NCBI RefSeq assembly: GCF_900105615.1
Contig: NZ_LT630003.1
Span: 1,860,001-1,924,000 of the forward strand
Direction: 5' to 3'
DNA from: Lacrimispora sphenoides JCM 1415
GTDB lineage: Bacteria; Bacillota; Clostridia; Lachnospirales; Lachnospiraceae
Length of the DNA stretch: 64,000 bases
The translations under genes and the position numbers were made by a program. Positions 36,860 to 45,078 of the stretch are shown here, in pieces (positions within the stretch are counted from its first letter, which is position 1; each line of letters opens with the position of its first letter). The notes below the pieces were generated by a model, which searched no databases, was not told the DNA's origin, and saw only the letters and a program-made list of their open reading frames with translations.

Positions 36860-37411
36860 TCATAGATTTCCTGGAAAGCAAATATTTTTTTTAGATTTTC
36901 TTCCTTTCTCCACTATGGAATGAACAAAAAAAGCGATCAAAACGCCAAGAATCAGCCCTCCCAGTACATCGGTGGGAAAATGAACAAACAGATACATTCT
37001 GGAAAAACCGATAAGCGCTGCCAGTATCAGGGCCGCAGTTCCCCATTTCCGATTGTAAAGCCAGATGCTAACAGCTCCTTCAAAGGATGCCAGGGTATGC
37101 CCGGAGGGGAAGGAATAGTCTCTTGGATTATGAATTAAAAGGGGCACGCTGCTGTCGATCCAACAAGGCCTTTCTCTGGCAATCACGTTCTTAAGGAACG
37201 TATTTCCAACCAAAAAGCCGGCTGCCAGGGATAAAATAACACAAAGTCCCACAATTCTTGTCTTTTTAAAACACAGCAAAATAACTCCGGTGAGGATCCA
37301 GAAAATCCCGTGATCTCCCAGACTGGTTATCTCCTTCATAAGCACATCCAGCCAGGGAGTATGTAACGATTGTAAAAAATACAGAATACCAAATTCCGTA
37401 CCAGCCATCAT
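36860..37411 (-). CDS. PAP2-family phosphatase
   Basis: A 183-residue membrane phosphatase with about five to six helices and the three PAP2 signature blocks: KNVIARERP, PSGHT and SRMYLFVHFPTDVLGG. It likely dephosphorylates undecaprenyl pyrophosphate or phosphatidic/phosphatidylglycerol phosphate on the outer face of the membrane. An AAGGAG site precedes the ATG. It is a single gene. Confidence 0.92.
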   Translation of the reverse strand: MMAGTEFGILYFLQSLHTPWLDVLMKEITSLGDHGIFWILTGVILLCFKKTRIVGLCVILSLAAGFLVGNTFLKNVIARERPCWIDSSVPLLIHNPRDYSFPSGHTLASFEGAVSIWLYNRKWGTAALILAALIGFSRMYLFVHFPTDVLGGLILGVLIAFFVHSIVEKGRKSKKNICFPGNL

Positions 37412-37449
37412 GATTTTTTACTCCTTTTCATTCATGCGTCTATTATACC

Positions 37450-37516
37450 AAGCAATGAGCCAACCACCACCTTAGCGGCATTTGGTGAATGCAGAGAAAT
37501 ATTAGGCACTAGTATC
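37450..37516. repeat. Intergenic repeat element, copy 1
   Basis: AAGCAATGAGCCA starts this 67-base stretch, followed by GGCATT, GG-GAATGC (able to form a GCATT/AATGC hairpin) and CTAGTATC. The same ordered blocks occur at 62788-62848. Function unknown. Confidence 0.45.
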
Positions 37517-37576
37517 TATTATACATTGTTCTCCTTAAATTTACCAACAAAAAAATCGCCATGATAATAAAACCAT

Positions 37577-37605
37577 TTGACAAGCCCTAAATTTAAGTTT
37601 AGGAT
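37577..37605 (+). promoter_or_regulatory. lrgA promoter with internal operator dyad
   Basis: TTGACA (37577-37582), 17-base spacer, TAGGAT (37600-37605). A perfect dyad CCTAAA-N6-TTTAGG (37586-37603) fills the spacer and overlaps the -10, the place expected for a repressor operator. Confidence 0.65.
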
Positions 37606-37650
37606 AAACCATAGTTGAAAAGTCAGGAAGGACACTAAGGAGGCTATTTA

Positions 37651-38022
37651 ATGAAATACATCAGACAATTCACTATAATTCTATTTATATCTCTGGCAGG
37701 AGAAATCATACATCTGCTGGTTCCTCTTCCGGTTCCCGCAAGCATCTATGGTCTATTGATCATGCTGATCGGGTTAAGGAAGAAATGGATTCCATTGGAG
37801 GCAGTCGAGGAAGTCAGCATATTTCTCATAGACATCATGCCATTGATGTTTATTCCGGCGGCCGTCGGACTTCTGGATTCCTGGGGAGTACTTCGCCCCA
37901 TTTTAGTTCCTTTTCTGGTCATCACCCTGCTTTCCACAATCATCGTGATGGTAATTACCGGAAAAGTGACCCAGCTATTTATTAAAAACAACAGAAATGG
38001 AAAGGCAGAAAAAAATGAGTAA
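37651..38022 (+). CDS. lrgA: CidA/LrgA-family holin-like protein
   Basis: A 123-residue membrane protein with four hydrophobic helices and the family motif LVPLPVPASIYGLLIM. CidA/LrgA proteins act with LrgB in control of murein hydrolases and, in several Firmicutes, as pyruvate transporters. AAGGAGG precedes the ATG. The 3' end overlaps the lrgB start by 8 bases. Confidence 0.88.
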   Translation: MKYIRQFTIILFISLAGEIIHLLVPLPVPASIYGLLIMLIGLRKKWIPLEAVEEVSIFLIDIMPLMFIPAAVGLLDSWGVLRPILVPFLVITLLSTIIVMVITGKVTQLFIKNNRNGKAEKNE

Positions 38023-38707
38023 TACAGTAAGTGATTTTTTGTTTTTTGGTGCAGTGCTCAGTCTCTTAAGCTATGAGCTGGGACTCCGTTTAAAGAAAAA
38101 ATTCAAATGGGCTATCTTCAACCCTCTTTTAATATCCATCTGTATTGTCATGGTATTTCTGTCTGTATTTCATATTGATTATGAGGTGTACGATAAAAGC
38201 GCCAAATACATCAGTTATCTTTTAACGCCGGCCACCATTTGCCTGGCAATCCCTCTTTACCGCCAGATGGAACTGCTTAAGAAGCATTCCAAAGCCATTA
38301 TAGCCGGAACCCTGACCGGGGTTTTCACCACAATGACCACCGTACTGCTTCTGGCTCTGGTCTTTGGTTTAAATCATCAGGAGTATGTTACATTTCTGCC
38401 AAAGTCCATTACCACAGCCATTGCAATGGGAATTACGGAGGAAATGAAGGGATATGTGACCATAACGGTAGCCAGCATCATCATAACCGGCATCCAGGGA
38501 AGTATCATTGCGGAAGCTGTGTGCAAGATATTTAAAATTACGGACCCTATTGCCAAGGGCATTGCCATCGGTTCCGCTTCCCATGCCGTGGGAACTACAA
38601 AAGCCTTGGAAATGGGGGAAATCGAAGGGGCTATGAGCAGCCTTGCCATAGCAACCTCCGGACTTTGTACCGTTATATTTGCTTCTGTATTCTCTGGCTT
38701 CCTGTAA
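38015..38707 (+). CDS. lrgB: LrgB-family membrane protein
   Basis: A 230-residue membrane protein with about seven helices and the LrgB motifs PKSITTAIAMGITEE and GSASHAVGTTKALEMGE. I prefer the ATG at 38015 (AAGG ahead, 8-base overlap with lrgA) to the one at 37997. It forms the partner of LrgA. No LytTR-type regulator is adjacent. Confidence 0.9.
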   Translation: MSNTVSDFLFFGAVLSLLSYELGLRLKKKFKWAIFNPLLISICIVMVFLSVFHIDYEVYDKSAKYISYLLTPATICLAIPLYRQMELLKKHSKAIIAGTLTGVFTTMTTVLLLALVFGLNHQEYVTFLPKSITTAIAMGITEEMKGYVTITVASIIITGIQGSIIAEAVCKIFKITDPIAKGIAIGSASHAVGTTKALEMGEIEGAMSSLAIATSGLCTVIFASVFSGFL

Positions 38708-38758
38708 TATCCTCTCCCATCCCAAAGAGTTCTGCTTGAGAAGGGATTGACTTGCAAA

Positions 38759-38817
38759 GATAACAGGAGGTTAAAAAGCTGATTTCAAAAGTTATGCTTT
38801 TCAAACCTCCTGTTATC
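38759..38817. terminator. Bidirectional terminator between lrgB and the methylase gene
   Basis: A perfect 14-bp pairing of 38759-38772 with 38804-38817 encloses a 31-base loop between two convergent genes. Confidence 0.85.
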
Positions 38818-38846
38818 TGATCTGTTAATTCTATATTTGATTAACC

Positions 38847-40007
38847 CTAAAGCATCTGAAGAATCTCCTCCAGACCAAAGCTTTTATCCGTCCGGAATAT
38901 TCGTTCCATTTCATTGAGGTTCACATCCGAATGCTCTGCCTCTCGGGAAAACCGGTGGGACAGATGAACAAATTCCTTAAAATCCAGGCTGCTGTCATTT
39001 CTTTTAAAAGCAGCCTGGGCTATTTCCTGAATAAGAATAGTGCTCACTGCGGCAAGCTTTACTTTCACATAGGGTTGTTCGTCATAAACAGCTCCGCAGA
39101 AATAGGTGAAGATAAAGTATACCATAAGCTGTTCGTTCCACTGCGCCCATTGACGCTTACGGCCTTCATCCTCCATTAAATACCGGTGAAAAGCTTTCCT
39201 GTTATCCTCATAGCTTTCTGCGCCGGCATCAAACAATATCCTTTTAAGAGTACCCAAATATTGTGGCCAGCTCTCATTAAGTACTTCAAGCTTCCCAAAC
39301 AGAGAAAACCACTTCTTCATCTTTTCATAACGGATCCTGTCTTCTATCCTGCGAACAGCCATTTTCTTTTCTACCATCTCGGCTCCGGCCGTCCCTTGAT
39401 ACCGTTTCATCAATTCATCCAGCTCATATAATTTCTCCTCATTGATTCTACGTTGCATATCATGAGAAAACCCCAGTGCCATGGCAGTGCGCAGACTGCA
39501 ATCCATGTCCCGGTTTTGCAGGAAGGATAAAATCAGGTCCCTTGCATCCATAAGCTTGGTAAACAATAAAAAATCAAAATCAGGATAGGACTCCTCCCTT
39601 TCATCCTCTTTTGTAAGAAAACGGACAGGTTCTTCACAGCCAAGAATCAGACCGGAAGCTTCCTCACAGGATAAGGACAGAGAAATTTCCCTGACCCCTT
39701 CGTATTCTTCTATATGCCTTGGATAATCCCGGCAGGTTTTGCAAAGCATTCCCGGGCCGGCTTCTTTATAGATATCGCATAGATTGTCCTTATTTAGGAA
39801 CGCGCACCGGCCGTCACACTGCTTAAAGGAGCCATTTTTCCAGTCAATCCACTGATTAAGCCTTCTGCCAAAAGCATCCTTTCGCATTTGGTATCGTCTC
39901 TTAGTATGATCATCGATCATGATGGCCCAGCCTGCACAGCAGGTATCCGGGCACTCTCCGGCCACACAGCGGAATTTATTATAATAATGAGGTATTGTAT
40001 ACTGCAT
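38847..40007 (-). CDS. Flagellin lysine-N-methylase (FliB/YkgJ-type) family protein
   Basis: A 386-residue protein with an N-terminal CxxxxCPDTCC cluster (CVAGECPDTCC) and further cysteines in CDGRCAFL, CDIY and CKTCRDYPR, the family pattern for a bound metal cluster. Known members methylate flagellin lysines. The ATG at 40007 with AGGAG was chosen; the frame extends upstream without a site. No flagellar gene is in the window, so the target is uncertain. Confidence 0.8.
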   Translation of the reverse strand: MQYTIPHYYNKFRCVAGECPDTCCAGWAIMIDDHTKRRYQMRKDAFGRRLNQWIDWKNGSFKQCDGRCAFLNKDNLCDIYKEAGPGMLCKTCRDYPRHIEEYEGVREISLSLSCEEASGLILGCEEPVRFLTKEDEREESYPDFDFLLFTKLMDARDLILSFLQNRDMDCSLRTAMALGFSHDMQRRINEEKLYELDELMKRYQGTAGAEMVEKKMAVRRIEDRIRYEKMKKWFSLFGKLEVLNESWPQYLGTLKRILFDAGAESYEDNRKAFHRYLMEDEGRKRQWAQWNEQLMVYFIFTYFCGAVYDEQPYVKVKLAAVSTILIQEIAQAAFKRNDSSLDFKEFVHLSHRFSREAEHSDVNLNEMERIFRTDKSFGLEEILQML

Positions 40008-40049
40008 AAATGATTGCTCCTGTTTTTGATAACGATTATACCGCAAATA

Positions 40050-40091
40050 AAAATGGGGTGCAACCCATTTAAATGAGCGGAACCCCATTTT
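40050..40091. terminator. Terminator after ytaF
   Basis: AAAATGGGGT (40050-40059) pairs with ACCCCATTTT (40082-40091), immediately downstream of the ytaF stop on the minus strand. Confidence 0.75.
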
Positions 40092-40100
40092 AAAATCAGA

Positions 40101-40721
40101 TTATAATTTCCCAAATGCCAGGAACAAAAACAGTATACCGCTGACCCAGGTCAAATCCCAGCCTTTTAATGCTGCAATCTTATGCCCCAGAAATAGGCCG
40201 ATATACATGACGGCAGTACCCACAACCATGGCGGAAAGGGCCGTAAGCCCCGGTGGAATCATCAGAAATCCGGATAAAGCTCCAGCTACCAGACTGTCCA
40301 AGGACATGGCCAGGGAAAACATGATGGTTTCCTTCCAGGACAGAGACTTCGAGTGATCCCAGTCTGCCGCCAAAGGATTCCCGTATATATTTATGATGAT
40401 GCTCAGGCCGGAAATAGAGAATGTAAGATTCTTTTGAACATTTACATGGTTGTTAATATATTTTTTAATGGTATAATCCAGAAGCTTTATTACGCCCAGA
40501 AGAAACAGGCAGGAAAATGCAACCCCTTTTGCAAAACTTTCCGGTACCAATCCGCTGATCACGCTTCCAAATATAAGAGCAGCTCCCAGACAGCCGCTGC
40601 AAATCAAATTTACTGCGATAACCTTTCCGCAGGAGATCTTCAGACGGTTGGCCCCGTAGGCAATGCTGGCAACAAAGGTGTCGGTGCAAAGCGCCAGCAC
40701 AAGAATTAATATATCACGCAT
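40101..40721 (-). CDS. ytaF: YtaF/MntP-like sporulation membrane protein
   Basis: A 206-residue membrane protein of six helices arranged as two related halves (LALCTDTFVASIAYG and FSLAMSLDSLVAGALSG), the Asp-containing repeats of MntP/YtaF proteins. YtaF is associated with sporulation in Bacillus, and MntP exports manganese. The phenotype here cannot be told from sequence. It is a single-gene unit ending in a terminator. Confidence 0.82.
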   Translation of the reverse strand: MRDILILVLALCTDTFVASIAYGANRLKISCGKVIAVNLICSGCLGAALIFGSVISGLVPESFAKGVAFSCLFLLGVIKLLDYTIKKYINNHVNVQKNLTFSISGLSIIINIYGNPLAADWDHSKSLSWKETIMFSLAMSLDSLVAGALSGFLMIPPGLTALSAMVVGTAVMYIGLFLGHKIAALKGWDLTWVSGILFLFLAFGKL

Positions 40722-40815
40722 ATCCTGGCAAACTTACCTTTTTATTTTAATATATTCATTCATGGCCTGTCTGGGACCCCGGAAGCGATCGAATTACCAC
40801 CCCTATACAAGAATA

Positions 40816-40849
40816 AAAAAGCAGGGGCTGAAATTTGCCCCTGCTTTTT
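40816..40849. terminator. Terminator of the PTS operon
   Basis: AAAAAGCAGGGGC (40816-40828) pairs with GCCCCTGCTTTTT (40837-40849) around an 8-base loop, just after the IIBC stop codon on the minus strand. Confidence 0.92.
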
Positions 40850-40858
40850 GCCTGTTAA

Positions 40859-42295
40859 TTACTGGCACAGCTTCTTAAATTCATCTGCAACAAACTGCAC
40901 CTGGGTTCCTACGATGACCTGTACGCTGGTCTTACCTGGTCTGATGACACCGGCAACGCCTGCGGATTTGATCTTCTTTTCGTCTACCAGAGTATAATCT
41001 ATGATCTCCAGTCTTAATCTTGTAATACAGTTATCAATGCTGGTGATGTTATTCTTACCGCCAAGTCCTTCCAGAAGAATGGAAGCAACTGCCGTATAGT
41101 CATTATTAGAAAGAGTGACTGTGTTTTCATCTACATCATCATCTTCCCGTCCCGGAGTCTTAAAGTTAAACATTAAGATTGCAAGGCGGAATACGAAGTA
41201 GTAAACAGCTGCATAAACAAGGCCCAGCGGGATAATAAGCAGCGGATTTACAGCCATAGGAGCCTTAAAGCTCAAGAACCAGTCAACGAAACCTGCACTG
41301 AAGTTAAAGCCTGCACGTACGGGAAGCAGGGCGCAGATCGTTAAGGAAATACCTGTTAAAATTGCATGGATTAAGTAAAGGCCTGGAGCAAGGAACATAA
41401 AAGCGAATTCCAGAGGTTCCGTTACGCCTGTAAAGAAGGAACAAACTGCTGCTGCAAGCAATAAACCATATGCATTTTTCTTTTTACCAGGTTTTGCGGT
41501 ATGATACATAGCCAAAGCTGCGGCCGGAAGACCGAACATCATAACCGGGAAAAATCCTGTCATGTACTGACCTGTCTGGCCCAGGACACCATTTCCTGAC
41601 CAGAAATTACCAAGGTCGTTTACTCCTGCAACGTCAAACCAGAATACGGAGTTCAGTGCGTGATGGAGACCTACCGGGATCAGAAGACGGTTGAAGAAAC
41701 CATAAATACCAGCTCCTATTGCGCCCAATCCCAGGATGCCCTTACCAAATGCAACCAATCCTGAATATACAACCGGCCATATAAAGAATAAAACAAGGCA
41801 GGCTACCAAAGAAACAAGTGCGGTGACAATGGCAACAGACCGCTTGCCGCTGAAGAATGCCAACGCATCAGGAAGCTTGGTATTCTTAAACCTGTTGTAG
41901 CAGCTGGAACCGATAATACCGGATACGATACCGATAAACTGGTTTCCAATCTTACCAAAAGCAGGATTTACTTCGCTGACATCAATTCCTTTCAGCATGG
42001 CAACCACTCCAGGTGAAAGAATCGTCTGAATCATCAGCCAGGAAACAATGGCTGCAAGTGCTGCGGTACCCTCATGGTCATCTGCCATACCAACGCCTAC
42101 ACCGATTGCAAACAGAACTGCCATGTTATCGATGATGGCGCCTCCTGCCTTAATTAAAAAGGCAGCAATGGCACTGTTAGCCCCCCAGCCGGTGGGGTCA
42201 ATCCAGTAACCAATTCCCATCAGGATGCCTGCCGCAGGCAAACATGCCACCGGAAGCATCAATGACTTACCTAGTTTTTGCAAATACTTCATCAT
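40859..42295 (-). CDS. PTS glucose/N-acetylglucosamine-family EIIBC
   Basis: A 478-residue sugar permease-phosphotransferase. An EIIC domain with about ten helices (about 10-370; PAAGILMGIGYW near the start, GVTEPLEFAFMF at the substrate loop) is followed by an EIIB domain (about 400-478) with the phosphorylated Cys in DNCITRLR. The ATG at 42295 with AAAGGGG is chosen. The start of EIIC resembles NagE/PtsG types. IIA and an HPr-like protein are encoded separately upstream in the same operon. Glucose or N-acetylglucosamine is the likely substrate. Confidence 0.9.
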   Translation of the reverse strand: MMKYLQKLGKSLMLPVACLPAAGILMGIGYWIDPTGWGANSAIAAFLIKAGGAIIDNMAVLFAIGVGVGMADDHEGTAALAAIVSWLMIQTILSPGVVAMLKGIDVSEVNPAFGKIGNQFIGIVSGIIGSSCYNRFKNTKLPDALAFFSGKRSVAIVTALVSLVACLVLFFIWPVVYSGLVAFGKGILGLGAIGAGIYGFFNRLLIPVGLHHALNSVFWFDVAGVNDLGNFWSGNGVLGQTGQYMTGFFPVMMFGLPAAALAMYHTAKPGKKKNAYGLLLAAAVCSFFTGVTEPLEFAFMFLAPGLYLIHAILTGISLTICALLPVRAGFNFSAGFVDWFLSFKAPMAVNPLLIIPLGLVYAAVYYFVFRLAILMFNFKTPGREDDDVDENTVTLSNNDYTAVASILLEGLGGKNNITSIDNCITRLRLEIIDYTLVDEKKIKSAGVAGVIRPGKTSVQVIVGTQVQFVADEFKKLCQ

Positions 42296-42366
42296 AATAA
42301 AGAAACCCCTTTCTTTTTGTCCTACTGGACATTTTTTATCCATTCCTGCTGCCAAGCAGGTTCAGA

Positions 42367-42621
42367 TCACATTTCTTCCAAAACGGTGCAAAGCGCGGTC
42401 ATGGCCGCCGCCTCATCCTCTCCGTCAAACCGGAATCGGATGATGCTTCCTCTTTTGGCTCCAAGCCCCATTAATGCCAAAAGGCTTTTACAATCCGCTT
42501 TGTCTGATTCCCACTGGGCTTCTATGCTGCACGAATATTTCCTTGCTTCCATAAAGATCATGGAAGCCGGCCTGGCATGAAGTCCCAGGGGATCTTTTAA
42601 TTCATACAAATACTCCCTCAT
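42367..42621 (-). CDS. HPr-family phosphocarrier protein
   Basis: An 84-residue HPr with active-site His15 in GLHARPAS and the regulatory Ser46 in CKSLLALMGLG, the site used by HPr kinase in Firmicutes. The start at 42621 follows the IIA stop by 8 bases. General HPr (ptsH) is normally with ptsI, so this operon-borne copy may be a dedicated paralogue for the adjacent transporter. Key residues are intact, so it should work in both transfer and regulation. Confidence 0.88.
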   Translation of the reverse strand: MREYLYELKDPLGLHARPASMIFMEARKYSCSIEAQWESDKADCKSLLALMGLGAKRGSIIRFRFDGEDEAAAMTALCTVLEEM

Positions 42622-42629
42622 TTTAATAC

Positions 42630-43124
42630 CTATAATTCGATGATTGGTTCCAGTTCCTTTACCTGCATCCCTGTATGGCATACCATATCCGGATAATTCG
42701 GCGTATTACAGACGATAACCGGAGTAATCACCTCATATCCTGCTTCCTTTATGGCTGCCATGTCAAATTCAAGAAGAAGCTCCCCAGCTTTCACTTTGTC
42801 TCCTTGCTTTTTATGAGCAGTATAATGCTCCCCTTTTAAATTGACCGTATCAAGTCCAACATGGACAATGATCTCAGCGCCTTCCGGAGTCGTAATGCTT
42901 ACAGCATGCTTTGTCTCAAACACCACTGTCAGGATTCCGTCGGCCGGAGCCACAATTCTACCTTTAGCCGGAATAATGGCGACACCTTTTCCAAGGATCT
43001 CCTGGCTGAATGTGGGATCATTCACTTCACTTAAGGGTACTACTGATCCTTCAACCGGGGCCAGAATTTTTTCTCTTTCTTTTTCTCCCCCTCCACCGAA
43101 TATTTTTTTTAATGAATCAAACAT
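42630..43124 (-). CDS. crr: PTS glucose-family EIIA (Crr-like)
   Basis: A 164-residue soluble phosphotransfer protein with the active His88 in IVHVGLDTV and the partner His73 in TKHAVS, as in EIIA-Glc. It accepts phosphate from HPr and passes it to EIIB. AAAGGAG precedes the ATG. It lies between the antiterminator gene and the HPr-like gene. Confidence 0.93.
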   Translation of the reverse strand: MFDSLKKIFGGGGEKEREKILAPVEGSVVPLSEVNDPTFSQEILGKGVAIIPAKGRIVAPADGILTVVFETKHAVSITTPEGAEIIVHVGLDTVNLKGEHYTAHKKQGDKVKAGELLLEFDMAAIKEAGYEVITPVIVCNTPNYPDMVCHTGMQVKELEPIIEL

Positions 43125-43143
43125 ATCATGATTCTCCTTTCTG

Positions 43144-43971
43144 CTATAGCCTCATTCTCTTGATGTGAACCGCCAGATATGCGGTCTCTTCTTCCGTTAC
43201 ATCGTGATGGTATGTTTCCATGATATAATCCTTAATTTTTAAACTGCACCTATATTCCTCCGGGTACATCTCGGATATCAAATGGTTAAATTCAACATTC
43301 CCGCTGTTTAACAGCTCCTTTGTAACGATTCTTTGTGCCAGAAACCTTAAATGGGTAACAAACCGCTGATAATTTAAAGACATTTCATCAGGTTCCATTG
43401 AAAAATATTCTTTCACAATCCCTACGGTATTCTGGATCAGGTTTGTGATATCAATGGTATCACGCATGGCGGTATTAAATTCCGCATTGACGATGTGAAA
43501 TGCAATGAATCCCGCCTCGTCAACAGGAAGGGATATTCCTATCCTCCGCTCAATTAATGCGATGGCGTATTCACCGATTAAGTATTCCTCTTTGTAAAAG
43601 GTTTTTATCTCATTAAGCAGAGGGTTTGAAAATTTCATCTTCTGCTTAAATCGGTGAATGGCAAAATTGATGTGGTCCGTCAGCGTTATGTATATGTTTT
43701 GATTAAGACTCCTGTTTAATACGCTTTTCGCGTAATTTATGATTTCCGTAGAAACCTGGATGTGTTCAAGGGGAAGGTTCACCAGCAATTCTTTAAATTT
43801 GTCAACATTGTTCTGGCTGTCCAGACGGAATACTTTTTCAACTGCGCTCTCCGGAATCTCTTTTCCCGGCTTCATACCGAAACCGATTCCCCTGCCCATG
43901 ACTATAATTTCTTTTCCATCCGGCTCCAGCGCACTGACAATATTGTTATTGATTATTTTGTCAATTTTCAT
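43144..43971 (-). CDS. BglG/LicT-family transcriptional antiterminator
   Basis: A 275-residue RNA-binding antiterminator. The CAT domain (1-55; MKIDKIINNNIVSA, GRGIGF) binds the RAT hairpin, and two PRD domains follow (about 70-165 and 175-275) with the histidines that are phosphorylated by HPr or EIIB. The ATG at 43971 is chosen; an in-frame start 42 bases earlier lies in the terminator. The leader carries the matching RAT and terminator, so it controls its own operon. Confidence 0.92.
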   Translation of the reverse strand: MKIDKIINNNIVSALEPDGKEIIVMGRGIGFGMKPGKEIPESAVEKVFRLDSQNNVDKFKELLVNLPLEHIQVSTEIINYAKSVLNRSLNQNIYITLTDHINFAIHRFKQKMKFSNPLLNEIKTFYKEEYLIGEYAIALIERRIGISLPVDEAGFIAFHIVNAEFNTAMRDTIDITNLIQNTVGIVKEYFSMEPDEMSLNYQRFVTHLRFLAQRIVTKELLNSGNVEFNHLISEMYPEEYRCSLKIKDYIMETYHHDVTEEETAYLAVHIKRMRL

Positions 43972-43994
43972 ACAATGTCCCATCCTATAAAATA

Positions 43995-44074
43995 AAAAAC
44001 CAACTTCGACCACGAAAATAAAATTTCATTTTCCATAATCAAAATTGGTTTTGCCTGCTTTCCAGTAACAATCC
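43995..44074 (-). promoter_or_regulatory. RAT antiterminator overlapping a leader terminator
   Basis: On the minus strand, 44046-44074 is a 29-base LicT/SacY-type ribonucleic antiterminator (GGATTGTTACTG then GCAGGCAAAACC). Its 3' end overlaps the left arm of a long hairpin (43995-44050; ACCAA/TTGGT outer, GAAAAT/ATTTTC inner) followed by a T-run. Binding of the antiterminator protein to the RAT would prevent termination. Confidence 0.88.
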
Positions 44075-44095
44075 ACTTTATATATCCTTGCTATA

Positions 44096-44123
44096 ACTAT
44101 ACCAGTTATTTCAAAAAAGTCAA
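44096..44123 (-). promoter_or_regulatory. Promoter of the PTS operon
   Basis: TTGACT (44118-44123), 16-base spacer and TATAGT (44096-44101) on the minus strand. Transcription would begin just upstream of the RAT element. Confidence 0.7.
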
Positions 44124-44189
44124 CAAAATTTTATACATTATTTATATTTTTTATAATTCCTCGATTTTTCAGCCTAAATCCTCTCTCCT

Positions 44190-45062
44190 TTAATTTCCCG
44201 AAGGATCAAAAGCATCTCTTAAAGCGTCTCCGATGAAATTAATACTGACGACCAGCAATATGATCATCAGTCCCGGCGGTACCCACAACCATGGCTTGGA
44301 AGTGAGGATGGAGATGGATTGAGCTCCGTTTAACATATTGCCAAGGCTGGACTGTGGCGGTTGAATTCCCATACCAAGAAAGCTTAGGGCTGCTTCATCT
44401 AACATCGATATGGCGATAACCGAAGTCGCATATACCAGAATGGGTGCGACCGTATTGGGAAGTATCTCAGAAAACAGGATATAACGCTTTGGCATTCCTG
44501 CGACGCGGTCCCCCTGAATAAAATTCATCTCCCGGATGGATAAAACATTCCCTCTGACCAGCCGGGCAATTCCGGGCCAATCAACAAAACCGAGAATCAG
44601 AATAATATTTAAAAGGCCCGGGCGAAAAATCGCGGCAGAAACTAATACAAGCAGGATATAAGGGAAGGACATGACCATATCAGTAAACCGCATGATAACC
44701 ATATCAAGGATTCCTCCGAAGAACCCGGATACCAGGCCCAAAACCACACCCACAACCGTGGATACAGCAGTAGCGGCAAATCCTACCAACAATGAGATTC
44801 GGATGGCGTACAGCATTCTGCTTAATACATCCCTTCCCACCTGGTCGGTTCCAAGCAGATGCTTTATGGAAGGCGGATCGCTGAATCCACCGACCACCTT
44901 ATTCGGGTCATAAGGCGAAAGAACCGGCGCCAGCAGCGCACATAGGAGGATTATAGCCAGGAACACGGTGCTGGCCACAGCCAATTTGTGTTTTAAGAAC
45001 CGCCTCATTACCGTATTGCGGTATGCATTATCTTCACTGATTATTGTTTTATCTCTATTCAT
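44190..45062 (-). CDS. Oligopeptide ABC permease, OppC/DppC type
   Basis: A 290-residue permease with an N-terminal OppC leader, about six helices and the EAA-type loop (GDRVAGMPKRYILFSEILPNT-like, partly divergent). It pairs with the OppB-type subunit encoded just upstream (16-base gap). It is the last gene of the operon, and no clear terminator is visible behind it. Confidence 0.9.
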   Translation of the reverse strand: MNRDKTIISEDNAYRNTVMRRFLKHKLAVASTVFLAIILLCALLAPVLSPYDPNKVVGGFSDPPSIKHLLGTDQVGRDVLSRMLYAIRISLLVGFAATAVSTVVGVVLGLVSGFFGGILDMVIMRFTDMVMSFPYILLVLVSAAIFRPGLLNIILILGFVDWPGIARLVRGNVLSIREMNFIQGDRVAGMPKRYILFSEILPNTVAPILVYATSVIAISMLDEAALSFLGMGIQPPQSSLGNMLNGAQSISILTSKPWLWVPPGLMIILLVVSINFIGDALRDAFDPSGN

Positions 45063-45078
45063 ACTTTTTCTCCTGCTT

